NCBI RefSeq assembly: GCF_034039665.1
Contig: NZ_CP120131.1
Coordinates: 944,446-1,008,445, forward strand
DNA from: Mammaliicoccus sp. Dog046
GTDB taxonomy: Bacteria > Bacillota > Bacilli > Staphylococcales > Staphylococcaceae
Direction of reading: 5' to 3'
DNA: 64,000 bases
Position numbers and translations under genes: made by a program. Below the pieces are notes generated by a model. That model saw nothing but the letters and a program-made list of their open reading frames with translations, was not told the DNA's origin and made no database searches. Shown piece by piece: positions 27,036 to 36,081 of the stretch (the stretch's first letter is position 1; the number at the start of each line of letters is the position of its first letter).

Positions 27036-27338
27036 TTAAATAATACCGAAAAATTTAACGATTACGATAATGTGATAAACAATCACAACTAGTAATATAA
27101 TAGGTAGAAATTTGTTTAATTTAGAAATAAGTTTATGTTTCTTAGATTGATGTTTTATTGATTTATCTGTCGCAATAACTGCAATAAATAGTATAATACC
27201 ATTAAAAATACTACTTATTAAAACGAGTGATACAACTGAACCAAACAGCGTTTCAAGAAGAGGATTTTGTGCAGTTAAAAATAAACTTACGATTATAAGT
27301 AGAACTGATATATAAAAATAGCGCTTCGCTTTATCCAT
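27036..27338 (-). CDS. small membrane protein, function unknown
   Basis: A 100-aa protein with three likely membrane helices (about residues 8-24, 32-55 and 78-96) separated by a basic loop (KSIKHQSKKHKLISKLNK). ATG 27338 was chosen because GGAGG lies five bases upstream. I do not recognise a family. It may share a promoter with nothing else; a hairpin follows and the MBL gene upstream is 46 bp away. Confidence 0.7.
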   Translation of the reverse strand: MDKAKRYFYISVLLIIVSLFLTAQNPLLETLFGSVVSLVLISSIFNGIILFIAVIATDKSIKHQSKKHKLISKLNKFLPIILLVVIVYHIIVIVKFFGII

Positions 27339-27384
27339 GATGCCCTCCAAAAATTCCATATAATCGTTTATACTATCACAAACT

Positions 27385-28236
27385 TTAATTTATTGCATCT
27401 AGTAACTGCATAACCTCTTCAAAATCATCCATTTTCTTGCAGTGACTAGGAATAATGAAAAGAGGGTCTTCATTATGTGATTTTAAATCTATTAATTTAG
27501 CATGTGTATCAATAAATAACTCACCGTTATAGGCCTGTTTAAGTAATCTTTTCGTTGGTAGTACGTCTTTTTCAATATTTGAACGACACCATGCAGCATC
27601 ACTACACATAAAGATATTAAGCTCTGGGAATTTTAACATAAGGCCAATTTGTCCAGGCATTGCGCCAGGTAGTTGATAACTAATGATAACATCTTGATTA
27701 AATACTTTATTACCTGTACCTAATATAGGGTGGTCTGCTTTCACAAAATCATCAACAAATTCTATTCTTTCTTTAAAGTCATCTGGCATGACATGGAAGC
27801 TCAATTGTAAATTATTATTCGTTACTTGCTGTGTGATGAAATCGTGGTATGCTTCGCTAGATGTTATGATTGTGGCATTTTTAAAAGCATTTAAATACCC
27901 GATATGATGACTAGCAAAATTAGTTATAATGCAGTAATCAATTTCGTCAGGGTGGACATGGTTTTTCATCAGTTGGCTGGGTAATGATTCATACACTTTG
28001 TAATCTTGACGTTGAAAAAGTTTTAAAGTTTTTAAGTCTGTACTAGGTTTAACATGTTCAGAAAAGCCTGTATTGATTAAAATTTTAAAATCATTGATTT
28101 CTAAATAATAGGAAAAAATATAATATCTTTCGACAATACTTTTTTTACTATTATTGATGACTGCTTCGTCACCTAAAAATGAACCTGTTGTATATAGTTT
28201 AAAACGTTTTATAGTTTCTTTATTATCAGTCACCAT
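27385..28236 (-). CDS. MBL-fold protein with degenerate metal site
   Basis: A 283-aa protein with the layout of AHL-lactonase/YtnP-like beta-lactamase folds: FKILINTGFS, then IDYCIITNFASHHIG where the zinc motif HxHxDH is expected, LPGAMPGQIGLML, FMCSDAAW and IIPSHC. The first two histidines of the motif are replaced (Asn106, Ala108), while His110/111, the bridging Asp and the final His remain. So it is probably altered in metal binding or catalytically dead. Function unknown. It is divergent from transaldolase. Confidence 0.72.
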   Translation of the reverse strand: MVTDNKETIKRFKLYTTGSFLGDEAVINNSKKSIVERYYIFSYYLEINDFKILINTGFSEHVKPSTDLKTLKLFQRQDYKVYESLPSQLMKNHVHPDEIDYCIITNFASHHIGYLNAFKNATIITSSEAYHDFITQQVTNNNLQLSFHVMPDDFKERIEFVDDFVKADHPILGTGNKVFNQDVIISYQLPGAMPGQIGLMLKFPELNIFMCSDAAWCRSNIEKDVLPTKRLLKQAYNGELFIDTHAKLIDLKSHNEDPLFIIPSHCKKMDDFEEVMQLLDAIN

Positions 28237-28428
28237 CGATCACCGCCTACATCATCAGATTGTATGTATTACAATTGTTATTAATTTAATATTCATGTTT
28301 ATTATGACACAAAATAATTGAAAATACATTTAAAGTAACTTCAAATATGCTATATAAATCAAATGATTTAGTAAGCGATTGCAAATTATGATAGTATAAA
28401 AATACATAACGTGAAAGGAATGAATAAT

Positions 28429-29139
28429 GTGAGTAATCTTAAAGTACAAGTTTTTGCAGATGGGGCAGACATCGAAGAAATGAAACAAGCCTATCAAAAT
28501 AAAGAAGTTGACGGGTTTACAACAAATCCGAGTTTAATGAAAAAAGCAGGTGTATCAGATTATAAGACATTTGCTGATGAAGTCGTAAAAGCCATTCCAG
28601 ATGCTTCTATATCTTTTGAAGTATTTGCTGATGATATTGAAACAATGGCGAAAGAAGCAGAAATTTTAAAACAATATGGTGAAAATGTATTCGTTAAAAT
28701 TCCAGTCGTTAATACTAAAGGTGAATCAATGTTACCTTTAATTAAACAACTGTCAGCGAACGATGTAAAAGTGAACGTTACTGCAGTTTATACAATTGAA
28801 CAAGTGAAAGCGATCGTAGATGTAATTAAACCTGGTGTTGAAACATATGTTTCAGTATTTGCTGGTAGAATTGCAGATACGGGTGTAGATCCATTACCAT
28901 TAATGAAAGAATCTGAAGAAATTTGTCACAGCAAACCAGGCGTAAAATTGTTATGGGCAAGTTGTAGAGAATTATTTAATGTCGTACAAGCAGATGAAAT
29001 TGGCGTAGATATTATTACATGTCCAAAAGATGTCGTTGCTAAAGTACCTAATATAGGTAGAGACATTAATGAATTATCTGTCGATACAGTTCAAGGTTTC
29101 GCAAAAGATATTCAAGCAAGTGGATTAAGCATTTTATAA
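28429..29139 (+). CDS. tal: transaldolase
   Basis: A 236-aa TalB/fructose-6-phosphate aldolase-like protein: VFADGADIEEM, DGFTTNPSLMKKAGV, FVKIPVVNT with the Schiff-base Lys region, VTAVYTIEQ, FAGRIADTG and LWASCRE. It exchanges dihydroxyacetone units in the non-oxidative pentose phosphate pathway. The GTG at 28429 was chosen because GAAAGGA lies 9 bp upstream; ATG 28420 abuts that site. Confidence 0.92.
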   Translation: MSNLKVQVFADGADIEEMKQAYQNKEVDGFTTNPSLMKKAGVSDYKTFADEVVKAIPDASISFEVFADDIETMAKEAEILKQYGENVFVKIPVVNTKGESMLPLIKQLSANDVKVNVTAVYTIEQVKAIVDVIKPGVETYVSVFAGRIADTGVDPLPLMKESEEICHSKPGVKLLWASCRELFNVVQADEIGVDIITCPKDVVAKVPNIGRDINELSVDTVQGFAKDIQASGLSIL

Positions 29140-29149
29140 TTTAAAATTA

Positions 29150-29199
29150 AACACAAGAATCTGAGTCATTACATTTTGTCCCAGATTCTTGTGTTTTTT
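29150..29199 (+). terminator. transaldolase terminator
   Basis: AACACAAGAATCTG pairs with CAGATTCTTGTGTT, followed by T4-6. Confidence 0.92.
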
Positions 29200-29336
29200 A
29201 TGTACTTTAAAATAGGTGCACCTAAATTTAAAATAAGGTAATTAATTTATATTATTTTACTATAGCTAATAGGTTAACTTGTCTTGTTATTTGTTATATA
29301 ATCAAAATTCAGTGAAAAAATTGGAGCGATGAAAAT

Positions 29337-30194
29337 ATGGCTAATAACTTAAGAATTGCACAAAGAGGCGCATATGTGAGCCTTATAACATACATTATCC
29401 TATCTACAGTAAAATTTTTCGTAGGGGCAAGTTATAACTCATCTGCATTAAAAGCAGACAGTTTAAATAACTTAACAGATATATTCGTATCCATCGCAGT
29501 ACTTGTTGGATTGAAAATCTCTGTTAAACCTGCAGATAAAAATCATCCTTATGGACATATGAAAACTGAGAATATTACAACTCTGATCGTTTCATTTATT
29601 ATAATTTTTGTAGGTATTGAAGTTATTTCAAGTAATATTCCTAAATTATTCAAAGAAGAACTCAGTGAACCAAACACATTAACTATTTGGGTAAGTATAA
29701 TCAGTGGGATAATCATGTTATTCGTTTATTTATACAATCAACGATTAGCAAAACGAACAAAAAGCACATCCTTAAAATCAGCTGCAAAAGATAATCTTTC
29801 CGATGCATTAGTGAGTATTGGAACAGGTGTCGGATTAGTATTTACGCAATTTGGTTTTCCAATTGTAGATATTATATTAGCTATATTATTAGGTTTGATA
29901 ATAGTTTATACCGGATTTACGATTTTTAAAGAATCCGTATTTACGTTAAGTGATGGTTTTCATGAACATGACTTAAATTATTATATAGAAGAAATAGATG
30001 TTGTACCTGGCGTTTTAGAAGTGCCATCAATAAAAGGGAGGTACCATGGCAATAGTGTATTCTTAGATGTGACGATAGTTGTAGATAAACATTTAACGTT
30101 AGACGAAGCACATGATATATGTGATCTCGTTGAAAAACGATTAGATGAAGCGGGCGTTTATTCAGCATATGTTCATCCTGAGCCAAAGTTATAA
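29337..30194 (+). CDS. cation diffusion facilitator transporter
   Basis: A 285-aa CDF protein: six membrane helices in residues 1-210 and a cytoplasmic ferredoxin-like domain (about 211-285, ending YVHPEP). ALKADSLNNLTDI and KDNLSDALVSIG place the metal-binding Asp/Asn residues in helices 2 and 5, and HPYGH follows helix 2. It exports divalent cations (Mn, Zn or Fe class; not resolvable here) by proton antiport. TTGGAGCG precedes the ATG. Confidence 0.9.
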   Translation: MANNLRIAQRGAYVSLITYIILSTVKFFVGASYNSSALKADSLNNLTDIFVSIAVLVGLKISVKPADKNHPYGHMKTENITTLIVSFIIIFVGIEVISSNIPKLFKEELSEPNTLTIWVSIISGIIMLFVYLYNQRLAKRTKSTSLKSAAKDNLSDALVSIGTGVGLVFTQFGFPIVDIILAILLGLIIVYTGFTIFKESVFTLSDGFHEHDLNYYIEEIDVVPGVLEVPSIKGRYHGNSVFLDVTIVVDKHLTLDEAHDICDLVEKRLDEAGVYSAYVHPEPKL

Positions 30195-30278
30195 TAATTG
30201 AATTATTTAATATTTGTAATTAAATGTGATAAAATTATTATGTGAGTGTTTGGAAAATAACTAAAGGGGATGTTATTC

Positions 30279-30443
30279 GTGCAAATACTAGGCAAAGGAT
30301 TTGAAAATAATTACCATTATTTCCATGTGATTACTGATGAAAATCATTTAATAAAAGTACGCGTTCCAGATGAAATGGACGATAATGACTTGAGACATTT
30401 ATTAGAAGCCGTATGCAATGATTATGACCAAAGTAACAGTTAA
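30279..30443 (+). CDS. small conserved-looking hypothetical protein, 54 aa
   Basis: Encodes 54 aa beginning MQILGKGFENNYHYFHVI and ending AVCNDYDQSNS, from GTG 30279 with AAAGGGG nine bases upstream (an in-frame ATG 30270 abuts that site). Acidic C-terminal half, no signal or membrane helix. It has a good ribosome site and a terminator directly after it, so it looks like a real small gene. Function unknown. Confidence 0.6.
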   Translation: MQILGKGFENNYHYFHVITDENHLIKVRVPDEMDDNDLRHLLEAVCNDYDQSNS

Positions 30444-30460
30444 ATAGTATTGTTTGATGA

Positions 30461-30490
30461 AGAGACTAGGGTATACTTAGTCTCTTTTTA
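30461..30490 (+). terminator. terminator after the 54-aa gene
   Basis: AGAGACTA pairs with TAGTCTCT around GGGTATACT, then TTTTTA. Confidence 0.85.
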
Positions 30491-30503
30491 TATTAAGCAT
30501 TCT

Positions 30504-30700
30504 GAGATATCGTGCGATTAGGTATGAAACGCACGAAGACTTTAGGGTAAGAGCCGAGATATCGTGCGATTAGGTATGAAACGCACGAAGACTTTGGGGT
30601 AAGAGCCGAGATATCGTGCGATTAGGTATGAAACGCATGAAGACTTTAGGGTAAGAGCCGAGATATCGTGCTATTAGGTATGAAACGCACGATATCACAT
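30504..30700. repeat. 52-bp palindromic array (family D), 4 copies
   Basis: GAGATATCGTGCGATTAGG begins at 30504, 30556, 30608 and 30660, an exact 52-bp period. Units contain GTGCG and CGCAC arms; the last unit closes as GATATCGTGC..GCACGATATC, a hairpin. It fills the gap between convergent genes. Single units of the same family are at 52757-52847. Confidence 0.88.
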
Positions 30701-30721
30701 GTTCATATTTTATTTAAATAG

Positions 30722-30753
30722 TAAAAGGCAGAGATACAATCGTATCTCTGCCT
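30722..30753 (-). terminator. terminator of the PepSY gene
   Basis: AAGGCAGAGATAC pairs with GTATCTCTGCCTT; T tract on the minus side is TTTT. Confidence 0.85.
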
Positions 30754-30758
30754 TGTTT

Positions 30759-32096
30759 TTATGATTTTGATTTTCGTTTCCATATAATAAATTCAACTAT
30801 TGCTACTACTATTAATGAAGCGCCAAACAATGGCATTAAAACACCTAATATTACTAAAAAGATAATCAATCCTATTGGTAAGCGCCCATTAACTTGTGGT
30901 ACTGAACTGTGTGATATCGCACTTTTACGTTTAATCCAAGTGGTGAATCCAAATACAATGCCACTTATAAACGTAATACAGACGAGTAAATTTATAATTT
31001 TATTTAATGGACCAAATAGGTGTCCTTCATGTAAAGGTATGCCAAAGCTAAACCATTTACCAATGAGTCCATAGTCATCGTAATTGACTTTTCCTAATAA
31101 TTTACCTGAATATTGATCGAAATAAGCTGTTGTTTCTTCTTTTGGTGCAACGTCTAACCCTGTGACACCTGTATTACTACTTTTCGAAACCGTAAATACG
31201 CCTTTGTCATCAGCAGGATAAACAATTGAGAATGGTTTTGTTATATGTTGTTTCTCGCTTTTAGAGATGATACTTTCTAAACTTTGTTGTCCATCTGTTC
31301 CAATTGCAATTTGAGAACCACCATGATGTTGCGCATGTGGATCTTTCTTTGATTTAGGTTGTTCTTTATTTCTTGTAGCCCACGGTAGTTCGTTATCTTC
31401 TGATTGTGGGGGATTAGCAACCATTGCTGAATAACCGAACTTGGGATGTTCTTCAGCAAACTGATTAATTTGTTTACCCATAAATGCTGACCAAGGTAAT
31501 CCCGTTAAAATAATAATAAATATTGGTATAGCAATGATTAAACCAATGATGGCATGTATACGTCTATCCGCCAAAAATGAAGTTTTTTGTTTCGGTTTTT
31601 TAAAAGCTTTAGATTTAAATGTTAAATAAACACCTGATAAAATCATAAAGATTGCCCAACATGCTGCAAGTTCAACCAAGTAGTTTACGAAACTACCGCC
31701 TATCATTAATGAACTATGCGTATCTCTTAAAACATTTGCAAAAGTAAATTTTGCATTCTGATTGGCAACTCTTTGATTGTGTTCATCTAAGAAAACATAA
31801 CGTGAATCCCCATCTTCGTTACCAATTGTAACGCGATTATTGTATGGTTCATCCATAATACTGATCTTTTGAATTTCATAACCTTTGTACACATCTCTAA
31901 TTTCTTGTACAGCTTCATCTAAGGATTGATGTCCTTTCGTATCACTATTCGCGAAAAATTCATGCTCGTAAATGTGGTTTTCCACGTTTGTATAGAATAA
32001 ATATCCTATTCCCGTTAAAGATAGTGTAAGCAATAATGGAGAAATGAAAAATGCAGCATAAAAATGCAGTCTTCGTAGTGGTTGATAATTCTTCAT
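30759..32096 (-). CDS. PepSY-associated transmembrane protein
   Basis: A 445-aa protein with membrane helices near residues 12-32, 138-158, 180-202 and 365-440, and large extracytoplasmic PepSY-type segments between them (EAVQEIRDVYKGYEI, and TTAYFDQYSGKLLGKVNYDDY). RRLHFYAAFFISPLL and IPLHEGHLFGPLNK are family signatures with conserved histidines. A local His-rich stretch (DPHAQHHGG, near 252-260) could bind metal. Such proteins are often tied to iron or copper handling, but the role is unproven. Confidence 0.8.
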   Translation of the reverse strand: MKNYQPLRRLHFYAAFFISPLLLTLSLTGIGYLFYTNVENHIYEHEFFANSDTKGHQSLDEAVQEIRDVYKGYEIQKISIMDEPYNNRVTIGNEDGDSRYVFLDEHNQRVANQNAKFTFANVLRDTHSSLMIGGSFVNYLVELAACWAIFMILSGVYLTFKSKAFKKPKQKTSFLADRRIHAIIGLIIAIPIFIIILTGLPWSAFMGKQINQFAEEHPKFGYSAMVANPPQSEDNELPWATRNKEQPKSKKDPHAQHHGGSQIAIGTDGQQSLESIISKSEKQHITKPFSIVYPADDKGVFTVSKSSNTGVTGLDVAPKEETTAYFDQYSGKLLGKVNYDDYGLIGKWFSFGIPLHEGHLFGPLNKIINLLVCITFISGIVFGFTTWIKRKSAISHSSVPQVNGRLPIGLIIFLVILGVLMPLFGASLIVVAIVEFIIWKRKSKS

Positions 32097-32307
32097 TTAT
32101 GTTACCTCAATTTCAAATTTTATTTATATCACTTTATAAAGTATAATTAATATGTAAGAAATACAAGGTGGAAAATATTATAAATATGAACTTTTGGTGA
32201 AGTGAGAAAAATCGATGTAATAAATGACGCGAAAATGTAATATTAAAATACTCTTAAAATTTTGTATAAAATGTTAAAATTAAGGTAACAGAGTGAGGTG
32301 AATGACA

Positions 32308-32697
32308 ATGCTAACAAATTTCAAATTGTATAACGATAAAAAGAATCGTAAATTAATTGTTAATCAATTTTACAGTAATTTAAATCATGAAAACATCCAT
32401 GATGCGGTAATTAGTTTAGAAGAAAGAAAACATCAAGCTTTTCCACATGGTGAAGTATACTTCCAAAATGATTTGCCAGAAGAATTACAAGATGAATTAA
32501 AGTTAAGTAAGTCAGATGGGTTATTTATAGTTCAAGAAGATAATATTCAAAAGGGTGCAGTAATTCCATTACAATTGATCGTTCAATACTTAGTAGCGAA
32601 TAGAACACAAATCGTTGAAGAAAAAGAACTAAGTGTCATTCAATTAGAAAATATTATTGATCGATTAGAATTGACGTTACACACTGAAAGCTTATAA
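32308..32697 (+). CDS. hypothetical protein, 129 aa
   Basis: A soluble, acidic protein of 129 aa. ATG 32308 is preferred over ATG 32302 because GAGGTGA lies 7 bp upstream. A C-terminal helix (about 100-125, IVEEKELSVIQLENIIDRLEL) looks amphipathic. No recognised motif. It has its own terminator. I recall similar unnamed genes in staphylococci near this place but cannot name a function. Confidence 0.65.
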   Translation: MLTNFKLYNDKKNRKLIVNQFYSNLNHENIHDAVISLEERKHQAFPHGEVYFQNDLPEELQDELKLSKSDGLFIVQEDNIQKGAVIPLQLIVQYLVANRTQIVEEKELSVIQLENIIDRLELTLHTESL

Positions 32698-32710
32698 TAA
32701 ATGAATACAA

Positions 32711-32755
32711 GCAAATAAAGAGGCGAAACGATTATGTTTCTGCCTCTTTATTTGC
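32711..32755 (+). terminator. intrinsic terminator
   Basis: GCAAATAAAGAGGC..AAC pairs with GTTT.TGCCTCTTTATTTGC. Confidence 0.8.
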
Positions 32756-32803
32756 GATAGTAATCTAAAATAATGAATTTAACATAAGGACGGAGTGTTT
32801 TAT

Positions 32804-33436
32804 ATGTACGAAGCAATAATATTTGATTTTGATGGCACGATTATAGATACAGAAATTCATTTGTTTAATACAATTAATAAACATATTAAAGAACGCAATG
32901 AACAACCGATTCATATAGATGAATACAAAGCTTCAATAGGTTCGGTTTCTAAAGAACTAGACGATAAAATCCTTCATTCTTTAGGGTCTGAACAAGCTTT
33001 AAAAGAAATGTTTAGTGACCATTATGAAGGAACGAAACAATTACCAGTTAAACCTGTTGTTAAAACGCTAGTAGACTATTGTGTAGAAAACAATATAAAA
33101 ATGGGAATAGCGACGAGTAGCTACAAGGCGCATATTATGCCTAACGTACAAAGATTATCTTTAGATGAACATATTCATGTGATTAAAGGAAGAGAAGATG
33201 TTTCGTCAGTTAAACCTGATCCAGAATTATATATACAAGCTGCACAAGATTTGAATGTCGAAGCAAGTAAATGTTTAGCGATTGAAGATACGACTAATGG
33301 TGCTAAAGCGGCAATAGATGCTGGAATGGATGTTATTGTCATCACACATGAAATTACTGAGGATTTAAATTTTGATGTACTTAAAATATTAAACAAAGAT
33401 ATCGATGCACAAGAAATTATAGAACGTTATTTATAA
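32804..33436 (+). CDS. HAD-superfamily hydrolase (beta-phosphoglucomutase-like)
   Basis: A 210-aa HAD protein. Motif I FDFDGTIIDTE (nucleophile Asp9), motif II ATSSY, motif III lysine in SVKPDPELY and motif IV EDTTNG are intact; a helical cap lies between motifs I and II. Phosphatase or phosphomutase acting on a small sugar phosphate; substrate unknown. GGACGGAG precedes the ATG. Its 3' end overlaps the convergent AraC gene by 10 bp. Confidence 0.88.
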   Translation: MYEAIIFDFDGTIIDTEIHLFNTINKHIKERNEQPIHIDEYKASIGSVSKELDDKILHSLGSEQALKEMFSDHYEGTKQLPVKPVVKTLVDYCVENNIKMGIATSSYKAHIMPNVQRLSLDEHIHVIKGREDVSSVKPDPELYIQAAQDLNVEASKCLAIEDTTNGAKAAIDAGMDVIVITHEITEDLNFDVLKILNKDIDAQEIIERYL

Positions 33437-34104
33437 TACATATCTTTCAAATAAGATTGTCTAAATGCATAAGGCGTGATTTGGCGGTATTTCTTAAATG
33501 CTTTTGTGAAATGGGATTGATCGTAAAATCCGTAATCTGTGGCAATCGCAGCTATGGATTTATGTGGATTAGTAATCAAATCGATCGTTGCATCAAAAAT
33601 TCTCATTTGATTGCTGAGTAGGTACTTCTGCTTAAGTGGGTGATTCATATTGAGAGATAAAGGGGTTTGTGTATTTAGGTCATTTATTAAAACCATTAAT
33701 AAATAAGAAATCCTAAATGTAACTTCTGTGTTTAAATGTAAGTCGGTAAGGGATGTGTAATCTATTAATTGGTTAATATGATTTTGGATCATTTGTTTAT
33801 GGTGATGGTAGGATAGCAGTGAATAGTCATGGGACAACCATTGTTGAATGACATCACGTGCCAGTGTACTAACAATCATTGCGTTAATCGTAACCATTGT
33901 GCATTGACTAGTATTCGTACTAACATAACTCAATTCATTAAATGGAATGATTGTATAGTATCCCGAAGGAACTTTAGTCACTTTATGCAAATGATGATGA
34001 AAAACGTCGATTTCTCCATCGTGAACATATATCATTGTTAAATAATCTTGATTATTTAAACAAAATGAACCATTTAGTTGTTTGGTAATTTTAAACATAA
34101 ACAT
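33427..34104 (-). CDS. AraC-family transcriptional regulator
   Basis: A 225-aa regulator with a cupin-like N-terminal sensing domain and a C-terminal double helix-turn-helix. Recognition shows in KSIAAIATDYGFYDQSHFTKAFKKY followed by ITPYAFRQSY, the most conserved part of AraC proteins. GGAGGT lies six bases upstream of the ATG. The HAD gene is convergent, so the target is not evident from context. Confidence 0.88.
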   Translation of the reverse strand: MFMFKITKQLNGSFCLNNQDYLTMIYVHDGEIDVFHHHLHKVTKVPSGYYTIIPFNELSYVSTNTSQCTMVTINAMIVSTLARDVIQQWLSHDYSLLSYHHHKQMIQNHINQLIDYTSLTDLHLNTEVTFRISYLLMVLINDLNTQTPLSLNMNHPLKQKYLLSNQMRIFDATIDLITNPHKSIAAIATDYGFYDQSHFTKAFKKYRQITPYAFRQSYLKDMYYK

Positions 34105-34201
34105 ATGCAGACCTCCATATTAAATTCTGTAAAAAAAATAACAACGACAATATTTAATTAATGTTATAATTGATATATTAATGACTTTTTAGAGGTGTTA
34201 C

Positions 34202-34657
34202 ATGAATAATAAGCAATATAAAGCAATTGTTTTAAAAAAATTGTGGTTTATAAATAGAAAAGAAAAAAGTAAAGCGAATGAATGGTTAGCTGATGATGAT
34301 GAAGAACTATTCATTGAGAAATTTGGGAAACCAAACCATTTTGCACAGCGCTTTATAGATGAAGAAATCATAGACAAATCTTTACCACCAAGTAGTTTAT
34401 ACAAACTACTTACATTAGGCGGGTTATTGTTTGGAAATGTAGTTATGTTGGGTATTTTAATTACAGCAGTATTATTAATATTTGGAACATTTACTCTATA
34501 TTTCACAAAACCTATTTCTGAAGCGATTACCTTACAAATTCTCTACTTAGCGATTGGTATTGTAATGTTTATCGTCGGTTATATAGGAATGAAATGGGTC
34601 AATGCTTTCTTTACAAGAAGGTTATTGATAACGAGAAGATTTAAAGATATTTCATAG
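34202..34657 (+). CDS. HAAS/DUF1129-like membrane protein
   Basis: A 151-aa protein. The N-terminal 60 residues are helical and charged (KKLWFINRKEKSKANEWLADDDEELF, then FGKPNHFAQRFIDEE), resembling the HAAS domain that often pairs with PadR regulators; two membrane helices follow (about 72-98 and 108-130). Function unknown. It is 24 bp upstream of the DUF5996-like gene, likely co-transcribed. AGAGGTG precedes the ATG. Confidence 0.65.
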   Translation: MNNKQYKAIVLKKLWFINRKEKSKANEWLADDDEELFIEKFGKPNHFAQRFIDEEIIDKSLPPSSLYKLLTLGGLLFGNVVMLGILITAVLLIFGTFTLYFTKPISEAITLQILYLAIGIVMFIVGYIGMKWVNAFFTRRLLITRRFKDIS

Positions 34658-34681
34658 ATATCAAAAAGGGGGGTGTCGATA

Positions 34682-35506
34682 GTGAGTTTATTATATTTCG
34701 ATGAATGGCGAGATACACGTGCAACAATAAGATATATCGCACAAATAATGGGGAAATGTTGTTTAACAGTAAAGACACCTGAATCCTTATACAAACACGT
34801 CATGCTATCTATTAATCAAGTTGGGCTTTCTACTGGTGAATTGGAGAAGGATAATCATAAATTTGAAATTGATTTTGATATATTAGACCAAATCCTTATT
34901 GTAAAAGTAGACGGCACTGAAACAACTAAAATTGTACAAACTGGACAAACGATAAAAGAATATTATCATTTCGTATTTGATACTTTAGCTGAACATGGCG
35001 TTCATATTGAAATCAATACAAAGCCGTATCATATTCCATATGAAAAAACATTGGACGAAGATGATCAAGAACGAATATTCAATCCTAAAACAGCTTATCA
35101 TGCATTGAAATTGATGCAACAAGCACAATATGATCATTATCAATTTTTACATTCTAGAAATATTAAAGATGTAAAGACTGGTTTGTTCTGGGATAAGTTT
35201 GATGTCACTTCGATATTTTACATAGAAGGTAATCAAGAAAATACCGTTTCACTTTGTTATTATTTTGGTGATAAATATAGAGAGTCTCCTTATTATATTA
35301 TTAAGATAAATCCGTTTAAGCAAGATAAAATAAACTTAAAACAAGTTGAACCATCTTATGCTGAATATAATGGTAAAGATGGTAGTTTCTTAATATATGA
35401 AGAAGATTTGCAAAGTATCATTAGAAGAGATGAAGTATTACTTACATTCTTTAATAGTGCATACCAAGCATTACTTTCTGGCGTGAGCAGTAAACTTAAT
35501 CATTAA
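34682..35506 (+). CDS. DUF5996-like protein
   Basis: A 274-aa soluble protein. The first 110 residues (WRDTRATIRYIAQIMGKCC, VGLSTGELEKDNHKFEIDFD, VDGTETTKIV) match the plan I remember for DUF5996, of unknown function. The GTG at 34682 is chosen because AAAGGGGGG ends nine bases upstream; GTG 34673 abuts it. The last third has no recognised motif. Confidence 0.65.
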   Translation: MSLLYFDEWRDTRATIRYIAQIMGKCCLTVKTPESLYKHVMLSINQVGLSTGELEKDNHKFEIDFDILDQILIVKVDGTETTKIVQTGQTIKEYYHFVFDTLAEHGVHIEINTKPYHIPYEKTLDEDDQERIFNPKTAYHALKLMQQAQYDHYQFLHSRNIKDVKTGLFWDKFDVTSIFYIEGNQENTVSLCYYFGDKYRESPYYIIKINPFKQDKINLKQVEPSYAEYNGKDGSFLIYEEDLQSIIRRDEVLLTFFNSAYQALLSGVSSKLNH

Positions 35507-35548
35507 AAAAACGAGGTTTGGACAATTGATGTCCGAACCTCGTTTTTA
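35507..35548. terminator. bidirectional terminator before comK
   Basis: AACGAGGTTTGGAC pairs with GTCCGAACCTCGTT around AATTGAT; T tracts on both strands between convergent genes. Confidence 0.92.
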
Positions 35549-35551
35549 TTA

Positions 35552-36016
35552 TTAAGTACGCATTATATGATTTTTTTGATGATGAACTAAACGTAAAGAC
35601 TCGCCCATTTTCTTACTTACTAAATGATAATCAAGCGCGATTAATGTTGAAGTACCATTTTTAAATTGCAGTTTCGTTTGTGCTTGATGCTGCTTGATAT
35701 TTAAAATTTGTTTGCAGTTAATAAGCATATAATTCGATTGATATTTTGCTGAAGTAGGGAAAAGTACAAAGTCTTGTGTGGCGTAAATTAATAATGGGGT
35801 AAGTTTATAAATATTTAGAATATATTTGCCATATTGTTCTCTCGTTTTAAAACTTGCACCTTCGATTCTCAAAGCATCATTGATGAGAGATTGAACAGTT
35901 TGATTTGTATGTTGAATCGGTGCATTTAAATATTCAATTTGATATTTATAACTTGGATGTTGAGATTGTTTAAGGAGTAGCATATTTGGATTGATTAAAT
36001 GCGTCATGTTTTTCAC
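35552..36016 (-). CDS. comK: competence transcription factor ComK
   Basis: A 154-aa ComK-family protein, shorter than B. subtilis ComK (192 aa). GKYILNIYKLTPLLIYATQDFVLFPTSAKY, the Asn/Cys-Lys-Ile turn and QLQFKNG-like QFKNGTSTLIAL follow the family pattern. It activates DNA-uptake genes in staphylococci. It lies 65 bp downstream of sigS on the same strand, so the two may be co-transcribed, linking an ECF sigma factor to competence. Confidence 0.8.
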   Translation of the reverse strand: MKNMTHLINPNMLLLKQSQHPSYKYQIEYLNAPIQHTNQTVQSLINDALRIEGASFKTREQYGKYILNIYKLTPLLIYATQDFVLFPTSAKYQSNYMLINCKQILNIKQHQAQTKLQFKNGTSTLIALDYHLVSKKMGESLRLVHHQKNHIMRT

Positions 36017-36081
36017 CTCTTTATTTTAGAATAAAAGAGGATCTAAGATAAATATTGTAAATTTGTAAGCTTATATTGTAT

